Below are positions 10,104-18,152 of a stretch of DNA of 44,823 bases, one piece after another. The stretch is from an uncultured Prochlorococcus sp. (GTDB lineage Bacteria > Cyanobacteriota > Cyanobacteriia > PCC-6307 > Cyanobiaceae): NCBI GenBank assembly GCA_902622705.1, contig CACNQT010000008.1, positions 1 through 44,823 on the forward strand. Direction: 5' to 3'. Every line of letters starts with the position of its first letter. Within the stretch, counting starts at the first letter, position 1. The notes under the pieces are model-generated. The model worked only from the letters and a program-made list of their open reading frames with translations, did not search any database and was not told where the DNA came from. The translations under genes and the position numbers were made by a program.

Positions 10104-11066
10104 GTGAAGAAAAGAATTGGATTAGGTACGTGGTCTTGGGGGAATAAGCTTTTCTGGAATTACCAATCTACAAATGACGATGATTTACGTGAGACATATG
10201 ATGAAGCGTTACGAAGAGGTTTCGATCTAATTGATACTGCAGATTCTTACGGTACTGGGAATCTTCAGGGCAGAAGTGAATTGTTGATAGGAAAATTTTT
10301 ACTAAATACTCCTTCAGCAAAGAAAAAAAGCATTCAAGTAGCAACCAAACTTGCACCTTATCCCTGGAGAATAGGTAACAGAGGCTTTAATAAACCTTTT
10401 TTGAAAAGTTTAGAGAGACTTAATAACAAATTAGATATAGTGCAATTACATTGGTCAACTGCAAAATACAATCCTTGGCAGGAATTAGGGCTGTTGAATA
10501 ATCTTTGCGATTTAAAAGATGAAGGCTTTGATTTTCAAATAGGCTTATCAAATATAGGCCCTAAAAGATTGATGAAATTAATTAATTTTTTAGCAAAAAG
10601 AAATCAGAACCTAAAGAGTGTTCAAATACAGTTTTCTTTGCTTGCTCCCGATTTAGGAAAACAATATCAGGTAAAAAAAATTTGCGACGAAAATAATATT
10701 GATTTCTTTGCTTATAGTCCTTTGTCCTTTGGAATACTTTGTATTGATCCAGATAAAGAAGAAAATAAAGAAAAAAGTTTTATTCGTAATTCCTTATTTG
10801 AAAACTATAAAAAACCAACATATGAATTGCGTAGGTGTCTAAAAAGAATTGCGCATCAAAGATCAGTTTCCCAAGCGCAAGTAGCAATTAATTGGTGTTG
10901 TTATCAAGGAACTATTCCACTTGTTGGAATGCGAAAAAAATCTCAAGTTATAGATGTATCTAATGTATTTAATTGGAATTTAAAAAAAAATGAATTTAAA
11001 GTACTTCAGGAAGTTTCAAAAAAATGTTTAAAAAAAATGCCGAAAAATCCTTTTTCGAGTAATTAA
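10104..11066 (+). CDS. Aldo/keto reductase family oxidoreductase
   Basis: A NADPH-dependent reductase of the AKR superfamily, substrate unknown. The 320 residues form a TIM barrel with the catalytic tetrad in place: Asp44 and Tyr49 (LIDTADSYG), Lys82 (VATKLAPYPW) and His116 (VQLHWS). C-terminal cofactor-binding segments are AYSPLSFGIL and GTIPLVGMRKKSQV. The start is a GTG at 10104. It is divergent from parA and ends 8 bases from the stop of a convergent 45-residue small ORF. The family covers many substrates, so the product name should stay general. Confidence 0.92.
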   Translation: MKKRIGLGTWSWGNKLFWNYQSTNDDDLRETYDEALRRGFDLIDTADSYGTGNLQGRSELLIGKFLLNTPSAKKKSIQVATKLAPYPWRIGNRGFNKPFLKSLERLNNKLDIVQLHWSTAKYNPWQELGLLNNLCDLKDEGFDFQIGLSNIGPKRLMKLINFLAKRNQNLKSVQIQFSLLAPDLGKQYQVKKICDENNIDFFAYSPLSFGILCIDPDKEENKEKSFIRNSLFENYKKPTYELRRCLKRIAHQRSVSQAQVAINWCCYQGTIPLVGMRKKSQVIDVSNVFNWNLKKNEFKVLQEVSKKCLKKMPKNPFSSN

Positions 11067-11074
11067 TTAAATTT

Positions 11075-11212
11075 TTAGCTAGATATTTTCTTATTTTTTT
11101 TGATTTGACAACCACTATTCCATAGTTCATTGGGAAATTTTTCACCAGTGAATCTAATAACTTTTGGTTTGAGATTTATTATCAAGTCATTTAGTTTTTT
11201 ATTAGATTCCAT
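11075..11212 (-). CDS. Small hypothetical protein, 45 residues
   Basis: A short ORF on the minus strand, ATG at 11212 to TAA at 11075, encoding a soluble, basic peptide that begins MESNKKLNDLIINLKPKVIR and contains ELWNSGCQIKKNKK. No family recognised. Support is indirect: it fills the gap between the aldo/keto reductase and the tmRNA, and its stop falls 8 bases from the convergent reductase stop, the same tight tail-to-tail spacing seen at nearly every other gene pair here. No clear Shine-Dalgarno sequence. It could be a chance ORF. Confidence 0.45.
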   Translation of the reverse strand: MESNKKLNDLIINLKPKVIRFTGEKFPNELWNSGCQIKKNKKISS

Positions 11213-11367
11213 TTTGCAAGATTGGATTTCTTAATAAGATAAATTAATTTAAAACTTATCTTCTCAGTATTTATACATATAAAATTAAAAAAATTCTTTT
11301 TAATACAAGTAATTGCAGCAATATTTACACACTCATAAATTATCTACTACAACTTCTTTAGTTATTT

Positions 11368-11393
11368 AAAAAAGTGGAGTCCTTCCAGACTCC
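11368..11393 (-). terminator. Rho-independent terminator of the tmRNA gene
   Basis: On the minus strand a perfect 6-bp stem GGAGTC/GACTCC with a 6-base loop (11376-11393) is followed by AC and six T. It directly follows the tmRNA coding piece. It is one of very few convincing intrinsic terminators in the window. Confidence 0.8.
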
Positions 11394-11645
11394 TCGTATC
11401 ATTTGGTTGATAAGGCTGATATAACCCCATCTCCTTTTGGATCAAGCAGCAACTGGTGCTGTTTGACGGGAGAAACTAACGATTTTGTTAGCATTTGTGT
11501 TTTTGCTCTAACCGAGCCGGCTTCAGTCACCTTCCTTATGCCCCGTCGAAACCATTACAACCCCAAATAGTGGAGTTGAGCGGAATCGAACCGCTGTCCG
11601 AAACATCGGTTGAGATCACCTAGTCCAATTGGACATTTATATTCT
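11394..11645 (-). ncRNA. ssrA: tmRNA, circularly permuted two-piece gene
   Basis: Rescues stalled ribosomes and tags the nascent chain for proteolysis. On the minus strand the acceptor piece comes first, ending at 11571 with a T-arm (GCGGTTCGATTCCGC) and CAACTCC plus discriminator A. After only six bases (11565-11570) the coding piece starts at 11564 with GGGGTTGTAATGGTTTCGAC. GGGGTTG pairs with CAACTCC to rebuild the 7-bp acceptor stem (one G-U), which proves the permuted order. The tag frame runs 11492-11445 and reads ANKIVSFSRQTAPVAA, then TGA at 11444-11442. CCA is not encoded. GGTGA in the coding piece can pair with TCAACC in the acceptor piece as part of P2. The acceptor 5' end (about 11640-11650) is an estimate. 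A terminator hairpin follows. Confidence 0.95.
11442..11492 (-). other. tmRNA proteolysis-tag reading frame
   Basis: Sixteen codons, GCT at 11492-11490 to GCT at 11447-11445, encode ANKIVSFSRQTAPVAA, followed by TGA. The hydrophobic PVAA end is the type of degron read by ClpXP-like proteases. I recognise this peptide from memory as the Prochlorococcus tag. Confidence 0.9.
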
Positions 11646-11695
11646 GACAGGCAAAATGGTTATTGAATAGTTATTTTTACTAAGTTTTATCGTAT

Positions 11696-12819
11696 ATGAA
11701 TGTAGTGGCATCATCTCCGGAGGGACTAGAGAAATCTTTAGCAAATGAAATTTCAAATTTAGGCGGATTTAATATTAATACTTATAAAAGATTTATTAAT
11801 TTTGAATGTGATTTTGAAACTTTTTATAGAGTTCATTTCTATTCCAGATTAGCGTTTCGTTTTTATAGAGAAATTGCACGTTTTAAATGCTATGACAAGC
11901 AATCTTTGTATGCGGGGGTTAGAGATTCATTTGATTGGTTAAATTGGTTGCACTTTGATAAAACGTTTAATGTTCAAGTGACTGGGAGAACATCTTCTTT
12001 AAGTCATACTCATTTCACTGCTCTTGAAGTAAAAAATTCTATAACTGATTTGCAACAGGCAGTTTGGAATAAAAGATCAAATATTTCTCTAGCCAATCCT
12101 GATTTTATAATTCATCTCCATTTAAATAATAATAAAGCAATTCTCAGTCTTCAAAGCAGCTTTGAAAGCTTACACAAAAGAGGCTATAGACCCGCAATAG
12201 GAAATGCTCCATTAAAAGAAAATTTAGCTTCTGGATTGATAAATATGACTCAATGGAATGGCAAAGTTCCATTAATAGATTTTATGTGCGGCTCGGGAAC
12301 TTTTTTAATTGAGGCAGTCAACCAATACCTTGGAGTTCCTATAAATATTGATCAAGTATATCTTTTTGAGAATTGGTTGGACTTTAGGAAAGATATTTAT
12401 CTTAATGAAAAAAATAAGGCAAAAAATCAAATTATAAATTATGAAAAATTGCCAACAATAATAGGATGTGAAATTAATAAAAAGGTTTTTGAGCAGGCGA
12501 ATGTAAACATATCATTAGCTGGACTAAAAATTATATTGAGCTTATAAATAATGATTTTTTATCACTCCAATTAAGTTGCACACCTGGGATAATCATATGT
12601 AATCCTCCATACGGCAAAAAATTAGGCGATGAAAATGAATTGATTTATTTATATGAACAAATGGGAATCTTCCTAAAGAATAATTTTTCAGGTTGGGAAT
12701 TTTGGCTGCTAAGTGGAAATCCAAAACTAACAAAATATTTGAAAATGAAATCTTCATTGAAAATTCCTGTTAGTAATGGGGGAATAGATTGTAGATGGAT
12801 AAAGTATTTAATAAGGTAA
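11696..12819 (+). pseudogene. RlmL-like THUMP/methyltransferase (COG0116), -1 frameshift
   Basis: Resembles the UPF0020/RlmL family of SAM-dependent 23S rRNA guanine-N2 methyltransferases. Residues about 1-160 form the THUMP-containing RNA-binding part, then the family marker HKRGYRPAIGNAPLKENLA, SAM motif I (DFMCGSGTFL, about 195-204) and the acidic strand GCEINKKV. The first frame stops at 12547. The rest of the domain, including the catalytic motif NPPYGKKL, is in the next frame and runs cleanly to TAA at 12817-12819. Adding one A to the five-A run at 12526-12530 restores a single frame of about 374 codons, with LKNYIELINND across the join. So this is a recent mutation, a sequencing error or a slippage site; there is no other decay. 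The start is 50-60 bases from the divergent tmRNA gene. Confidence 0.85.
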
Positions 12820-12820
12820 T

Positions 12821-13207
12821 TTATTTTTTGCCTAAAACCGCTTTTGTTGTCTTGCCTAAACCCTCTAATGTTTGAGGAAGATATGGTCCTTTGGCTAATT
12901 TTCCTCCAAGTTTTAAACTTAAGCCTGCAAGAACTAAATCGATAAATATTATGAGTAATAAATTATATTCAATATTCCAATTATTATATTTTATGAGAAA
13001 AAGGTAGAAAATAATATGGATGCAAATTAGTACTAATAATAATAATGTGCTGCCAATTGCCAAAAATATTCCACCACTAATTAATCTTCTTTTTTCTCTA
13101 TCTACTTCTTGAAGAGCTATTCTTACATGCAAATCCATAACTGAACTTGCAATCGCTGAAATTCTGGAAGCGGTATTTGCAAAGTTTTTATTTTTTGGTT
13201 TTTCCAT
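12821..13207 (-). CDS. Phage_holin_3_6/YqjE-like membrane protein
   Basis: A small protein of about 128 residues (ATG at 13207; a GTG at 13222 would add five and overlap the upstream gene). It has a soluble helical N-terminus (ASRISAIASSVMDLHVRIALQEVDREKRR) and two transmembrane helices (roughly ISGGIFLAIGSTLLLLVLIC and YNLLLIIFIDLVLAGLSL) with a basic tail. The pattern is that of the Phage_holin_3_6 family, which includes E. coli YqjE; despite the name these are usually not phage holins. It follows a YqjD-like gene at a one-base gap, matching the E. coli yqjD-yqjE order. Its stop is one base from that of the convergent methyltransferase. Confidence 0.7.
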   Translation of the reverse strand: MEKPKNKNFANTASRISAIASSVMDLHVRIALQEVDREKRRLISGGIFLAIGSTLLLLVLICIHIIFYLFLIKYNNWNIEYNLLLIIFIDLVLAGLSLKLGGKLAKGPYLPQTLEGLGKTTKAVLGKK

Positions 13208-13208
13208 A

Positions 13209-13670
13209 TTATTTTCTGCCACTGTTTAGGAGACTTCCTATTAGTAAACCAATACCAGCTGCAATAGCAATAGATAATAGTGGTTTTTTTCTTATTGGAC
13301 TTTCTATTTTTGGTCTAAGTGTATTGTTAAGCTCTTCTAATAAGTCTTCTAATTGACTTTCAATAGGCTCAATTTTTTCTGATATTTCCCAATTGTTTTC
13401 TCTTATTGAATCAATGATTTCAAATAGTTGGCTTTTTATTCCAATGGCTGAGGTTCCACTATGGCTAGCTATTACTTCAACTAAATCATCAATACTCCCT
13501 TTTGTGGCTTCAAGGGTTTGTTGTGCAATGTTAGGCCATTTTTCTTTTATTAAAGGTATTAAACTGTCAATTTTTTCAAGTAACCATTTTTCCAAGATAA
13601 CTTCTTTTTCAGGAAGATCAGATTTATCTTCTTTTTCTTCTACTTCTTTGGGAGGATGGTAAGTCTCCAT
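13209..13670 (-). CDS. YqjD/ElaB-like tail-anchored protein
   Basis: A 153-residue protein with a charged N-terminus, a long helical middle (IDSLIPLIKEKWPNIAQQ ... ELNNTLRPKIES) and a C-terminal basic-then-glycine-rich membrane anchor, RKKPLLSIAIAAGIGLLIGS. That anchor (Lys/Arg, Pro, then small residues with GxxxG spacing) is the hallmark of the DUF883 family (YqjD, ElaB, YgaM), inner-membrane proteins reported to tether ribosomes in stationary phase. The downstream neighbour is YqjE-like, which strengthens the link. The soluble part is longer than in E. coli YqjD and I cannot confirm homology there. The ribosome-binding role is inference from the family. Confidence 0.65.
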   Translation of the reverse strand: METYHPPKEVEEKEDKSDLPEKEVILEKWLLEKIDSLIPLIKEKWPNIAQQTLEATKGSIDDLVEVIASHSGTSAIGIKSQLFEIIDSIRENNWEISEKIEPIESQLEDLLEELNNTLRPKIESPIRKKPLLSIAIAAGIGLLIGSLLNSGRK

Positions 13671-13840
13671 TACTCAAACTTATTTATTTTAAGATTAGAC
13701 CCTATTTTCCTAATTCGGAACCCTTATCTAAAGAATTGTGCGATTTATATAGAATAAAAACATATAAAAGTTTATTTACATTTTATTCATCTACTCTGTT
13801 CTGTAAGAAGGTTTTGTTAAGCTATTACTGAATTTATTAA

Positions 13841-13996
13841 ATGAGTTTAAATTTCATCATGGATATTACATTTGCATCATTAATTTTTGCATCTCGCACA
13901 ATCCCTACAGATTTTGGATTAGTAGCTGCAGCTATCGCTGGAGCTGGAAGTTTGCTATTTATTGCTTTAAGATTTGTTCCCGATGCAAGTAATTAA
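13841..13996 (+). CDS. Small membrane protein, 51 residues
   Basis: ATG at 13841 to TAA at 13994-13996; an internal ATG at 13859 would give 45 residues. The peptide begins MSLNFIMDITFASLIFASRT and carries one clear transmembrane helix (FGLVAAAIAGAGSLLFIALR) followed by FVPDASN. It stands alone with about 170 bases upstream and 80 downstream, so it probably has its own promoter. The size and shape resemble small subunits of photosynthetic or NDH-1 complexes in cyanobacteria, but I cannot match it to a named subunit. Confidence 0.65.
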   Translation: MSLNFIMDITFASLIFASRTIPTDFGLVAAAIAGAGSLLFIALRFVPDASN

Positions 13997-14077
13997 ATAA
14001 CAGGAAACATCTCTTAGATAATATATCTTTACTCAACTTTTTTTGAAAATAGATTCGATTTATTTATCAACTAGATA

Positions 14078-14440
14078 ATGAATAAATGGGTTTTGCTTGA
14101 ACATAAAGTTTATTCTGCTAAAGCTATAGATATTCATTATGATTTTCTTGTTGAAAATGGGATAGATTGTTTAACTTGGAAATTTTTAAAACTACCTTTA
14201 TTAAATCAAGCTTCTATAGAAATTTCTAAGCAGCCAAATCATAGACTTTTATGGCTGTCCAGGATAGAACATGAACTTTCTGATAATAGAGGGTTTGTAA
14301 AAAGAATTGATCATGGAATATTTAAAAATGTTTCTGATAAATTGGACTCTGAATATTATCGATTCATTTTGGATGGTGAACTTCTTTCTGGTTTGTTTGA
14401 AATTTCGGGTAATACTTGTAGATTGAGCAAAAATTATTAA
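14078..14440 (+). CDS. LigD 3'-phosphoesterase-domain-like small protein
   Basis: A 120-residue protein resembling the 3'-phosphoesterase (PE) domain of bacterial LigD along its length: EHK, HYDF.VENG, the W..LKLP stretch, NHRLLWL, NRGFVKRIDHGIF and the closing FILDGELLSGLFEI. By this alignment the metal ligands of PE (two His and one Asp) correspond to His9, His20 and Asp22, and a further active-site His to His55. The PE Arg after HYDF is Leu24 here, and the Tyr four residues after the last His is Trp59, so activity is uncertain. No ligase or primase domain is present. It sits 76 bases upstream of smc on the same strand. The domain call is from pattern comparison in memory. Confidence 0.55.
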   Translation: MNKWVLLEHKVYSAKAIDIHYDFLVENGIDCLTWKFLKLPLLNQASIEISKQPNHRLLWLSRIEHELSDNRGFVKRIDHGIFKNVSDKLDSEYYRFILDGELLSGLFEISGNTCRLSKNY

Positions 14441-14516
14441 TATTCATTTATAAATAAACGTAATATTTCTATTGAGAATTTTTGCAAATTAGTTATTCTT
14501 ATTTAGCTATTGAGAC

Positions 14517-17500
14517 TTGAGATTGGTACATATCAATCAGGTCGAGTTTGAAAATTTTAAATCTTTTGGGGGAAATGTAAAAATTCCTCTTGAAGAAGGT
14601 TTCACGGTGGTTACAGGCCCTAACGGTTCTGGGAAAAGTAATATTTTAGATGGAATTTTATTCTGTTTAGGTCTGGCTAATAGTAGAGGGATGAGGGCTG
14701 AAAGATTACCAGATCTAATAAATAACTCCAAAGTTAAAGAGGGTAAGTCATCAGAAACATCTGTATCAGTAAAATTTAATATTCAAGATTGGTCTCCCAG
14801 AGAGGACCTTCCGCCTTTGGAACTAGAAGAAGAAGAAATTTCCCTTAATAAAGGTCAAAAAGAATGGGTAGTTTCTAGAAAATTAAGGCTTATGCCAGGT
14901 GGTTCTTATGCTTCTACTTATACTTCTGATGGTAAACAATGTACCTTGCAACAAATACAGAGAATATTAAGAGATATTAGTGTTGATCCTGAGGGCAGCA
15001 ATGTTGTCATGCAGGGTGATGTAACAAGAATAGTATCAATGAATAATAAGGAGAGGAGAAATCTTATTGATGAATTAGCAGGAGTGGCACTTTTTGATAC
15101 AAGAATAGAACAAACTAATGCAAAATTAAATGACGTTTTCGAAAGACAAGAAAGATGTGAAATTTTAGAAAATGAATTGCAATTTAGTAAAAATAAGCTT
15201 GAAAAAGAATGTGAAAAAGCAAAGCGATATAAAGAGTTAAAGGCAAAACTATTACAAATAATAGAATTAGAGAAAGTTCTTATTTTTGAAAAACAAGTTA
15301 AGCATGTTGAATCTATAGAAAAAAAAGAAAGTGAAATTGAAAAAAATAAAATCTTATTTAATAAACAAAAAGAATCTATTAGTAAAGAAATATCGGTTTT
15401 AGAAGATGCTTTGAAAATACTTGTTGATGAGCTTAAAGAGAAAGGAGAGGATAAATTGATAAAAGTTAATTCTGATATTGGAAGTATTAACTCTAGCTTG
15501 AGAGAACTTGATAGGATATCAATTCTGAATAAAGAAGAAGGTATTAAATTACAAAAACAGAGAGATGAAATTGCAATTTCTAAGAGGAATATCGAGTCAG
15601 AAAAGATGAGACAAGAAAATTTCGATGATAATTTTTTAAATCAATTGAACTTGCAAATTGATGCTCTCACTTTAAAACACAAACTATCCAGAAAAAAACT
15701 TTCTGATGCGGCTGGAGAATCTGGAGAATTCTCAAAACAAAGTATTAAATTAAATGCTGAGCTTGAAAGTATAAAAAATCAAATTAATCCTTTGGAAATA
15801 AAAAAAAGGAAAATTGAAGAAGAAACAATTCAAAATAATATTCAAAAAGATGAGATATTGTCACAGATCGAATCCTTAAACTTAGAAAAGCAGAAACTTT
15901 TGCAGGGAAATCAAAGAAAAAAAGAGACATCCGATACAAAGAATAAAAACCTGGCAAGTAATAGCGCAGAAATTAATTCTTTAAAAAATGAAATCGATTT
16001 ATTAATTAAAACTAAATCAAGGCTAAATAACGAGCAATTAAGGCTTGAAAAGGATTTATCTAGATTTGAAAGTAGGAAGGAAGCTTTAAACGAATCTAGA
16101 GGTTCATATGCTCTAAGAATTCTCTTAGAGGCAGGGTTAGAGGGTATACATGGTTATGTAGCTCAACTTGGAGAGGTCAGTGAGAAAAATAGATATGCAT
16201 TAGAAATTGCTGCTGGAAATAGGTTAGGACAAATTGTTGTTGATAATGATCATATTGCTGCAAAAGCAATTGAAATTCTTAAAAAGAAGAAAGCGGGAAG
16301 ATTAACTTTTTTACCTTTAAATAGAATTAAAAGTCAAAAAAAGAATTATGCAATTTCAAGATTTGAAAATAATAGGGAGAATGGATTTATTGATAAAGCT
16401 ATTAATCTAATTTCTTTTGATGAAGTTTATTCAGATGTTTTTCGATATGTTTTTGGAGATACTTTGGTTTTTTCAGACTTATCCTCAGCTAGGTTATCTA
16501 CACAAAAAAATAGGTTGGTTACCTTAAGTGGTGAATTATTAGAAGCAAGTGGTGCTATTACAGGAGGCAGTAAGTTAAATAAAGATTTGGCATATAGGTT
16601 TGGAATTAATAATGATATTGATGATTCTAGTCCTATAAAAGAGAGATTATTAGTTATCGAAGAAGCTTTAAAAGAGTCAAATAATGATTTAATACTAAAA
16701 AATAATAGATTAAGTATATTAAATTCTAACCGCAGTCGAATAATTGAGGATTGTGCCTCATTTAATAAAGAAATTGAAGTAAATCAAGATTCTCTTAAAG
16801 CTGTCTCGCAAAGAGTTGAGGATTGTAAATCGAGATTAAATAAACTTGATACTGCTAATAATTTATTAGTTAGAGAGTTAGGTCATTTAAAAAATCATTT
16901 AAAGCCTTATCACGATAAGTTTGATCAACTACAAACCATTCAAAAGGCAAATTATGAAAAAAATCAAAAATCATCATTAATAGCTTTTAATAACGATTTT
17001 AATAATCTTGATAAAAAACTCGAATTACTTATTAATGAGAGGGATGCATTAATAGATAAAAAAAATCAATTTGCTTTAAAAAAAGAGCGTATAAATAATT
17101 CACTAAAAATAACTTTATTACAAGAAAAAAACTTGCAAGAATCTATCAAAGAACTTGCAAGTTCCCATAGTGAATGGATAGAAAAAAGAGATAAGTTTAA
17201 AAAAGAGCTTTTAGTTCTCGATAATCAAAAAAATGCCTTAGAAAAGGATTTAGGATTATTGAGAAGGAAAAGAGATAAATTAAACTTTTCAATTTCAAAT
17301 AAAAGGCAAGAGCATAATAACTTTTTATTGAAGCTTGAATATCTTGAAAGGGACATGAATTCTCTTAAAGAAGAGATGAGAAGTGAGAAAATAAAATTAG
17401 AAAATTATAATAAAGCTCTACCTAATCCTCTGCCGGATTTTGGAGAATATGAAGGTAAGAGTCTTGAATTTTTGCAATCAGAAATCTCGATCATAAATGC

Positions 17501-18107
17501 AAAACTACAAAGCTTAGAACCTGTAAATATGTTGGCTCTTGATGAATTAGAAGAATTAATTGATAGGTTAAATGGTTTACGTGAAAAATTGGAAATTCTA
17601 TCTAATGAAAGATCTGAATTATTGCTGAGAATAGAAACAGTATCTACTATGCGTCAAGAGGCTTTTATGCAAGCATTTGTAGAAGTTGACAAACACTTTA
17701 GAGAGATTTTTGCCAATTTATCCGATGGAGATGGTTTCCTTCAGCTTGAAAATCCGAATTTTCCTTTGGAAGGAGGCTTAACTTTAGTGGCGCATCCTAA
17801 GGGGAAAAATGTCAGAAGGTTAGCTTCTATGTCTGGTGGTGAAAAATCATTAACGGCTTTAAGTTTTTTATTTGCTTTGCAAAAGTATAAACCTTCCCCT
17901 TTTTATGCATTAGATGAGGTTGATAGCTTTTTAGATGGCATTAATGTTGAAAGGTTGTCCAAATTAATATCTAATCAGTCATCAAATGCTCAATTTATAG
18001 TCGTAAGTCATAGAAGGCCTATGATAAGTGCGTCTGAACGAACAATTGGTGTTGCGCAAGCGAGAGGTGCTAATACTCAAGTTGTTGGGTTACCAAATGC
18101 TGCATAA
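14517..18107 (+). CDS. smc: Chromosome segregation ATPase SMC
   Basis: Condenses and helps segregate the chromosome as a dimer with ScpA/ScpB. The 1196 residues show the full SMC layout: N-terminal ABC half with Walker A GPNGSGKS (residues 34-41), a long coiled coil, a hinge around residues 520-680 (GIHGYVAQLGEV, GGSKL), a second coiled coil, and the C-terminal half with signature MSGGEKSL and Walker B FYALDEVDSFLDG, then the D-loop His in VVSHRRPM. The start is TTG at 14517 (a second TTG two codons later is possible); no ATG fits upstream of the conserved VHINQVEFENFKSFGG. The coils are unusually rich in Lys, Asn and Ile, as the base composition predicts. Confidence 0.97.
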   Translation: MRLVHINQVEFENFKSFGGNVKIPLEEGFTVVTGPNGSGKSNILDGILFCLGLANSRGMRAERLPDLINNSKVKEGKSSETSVSVKFNIQDWSPREDLPPLELEEEEISLNKGQKEWVVSRKLRLMPGGSYASTYTSDGKQCTLQQIQRILRDISVDPEGSNVVMQGDVTRIVSMNNKERRNLIDELAGVALFDTRIEQTNAKLNDVFERQERCEILENELQFSKNKLEKECEKAKRYKELKAKLLQIIELEKVLIFEKQVKHVESIEKKESEIEKNKILFNKQKESISKEISVLEDALKILVDELKEKGEDKLIKVNSDIGSINSSLRELDRISILNKEEGIKLQKQRDEIAISKRNIESEKMRQENFDDNFLNQLNLQIDALTLKHKLSRKKLSDAAGESGEFSKQSIKLNAELESIKNQINPLEIKKRKIEEETIQNNIQKDEILSQIESLNLEKQKLLQGNQRKKETSDTKNKNLASNSAEINSLKNEIDLLIKTKSRLNNEQLRLEKDLSRFESRKEALNESRGSYALRILLEAGLEGIHGYVAQLGEVSEKNRYALEIAAGNRLGQIVVDNDHIAAKAIEILKKKKAGRLTFLPLNRIKSQKKNYAISRFENNRENGFIDKAINLISFDEVYSDVFRYVFGDTLVFSDLSSARLSTQKNRLVTLSGELLEASGAITGGSKLNKDLAYRFGINNDIDDSSPIKERLLVIEEALKESNNDLILKNNRLSILNSNRSRIIEDCASFNKEIEVNQDSLKAVSQRVEDCKSRLNKLDTANNLLVRELGHLKNHLKPYHDKFDQLQTIQKANYEKNQKSSLIAFNNDFNNLDKKLELLINERDALIDKKNQFALKKERINNSLKITLLQEKNLQESIKELASSHSEWIEKRDKFKKELLVLDNQKNALEKDLGLLRRKRDKLNFSISNKRQEHNNFLLKLEYLERDMNSLKEEMRSEKIKLENYNKALPNPLPDFGEYEGKSLEFLQSEISIINAKLQSLEPVNMLALDELEELIDRLNGLREKLEILSNERSELLLRIETVSTMRQEAFMQAFVEVDKHFREIFANLSDGDGFLQLENPNFPLEGGLTLVAHPKGKNVRRLASMSGGEKSLTALSFLFALQKYKPSPFYALDEVDSFLDGINVERLSKLISNQSSNAQFIVVSHRRPMISASERTIGVAQARGANTQVVGLPNAA

Positions 18108-18152
18108 ACACACTTTTTTAAATTTATACGTCAGAATGAAAAAAAGCTATTT

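Noticed and set aside
11236..11262. Inverted repeat AAGATAA ... TTATCTT downstream of the small ORF start
   Set aside because: Seven A/T-rich pairs with a 13-base loop and no T run; expected by chance in such AT-rich sequence.
12821..13207. Holin-type name could signal a prophage remnant
   Set aside because: The Phage_holin_3_6 family is mostly chromosomal, the neighbour is YqjD-like, and no other phage gene, integrase or attachment site is nearby.
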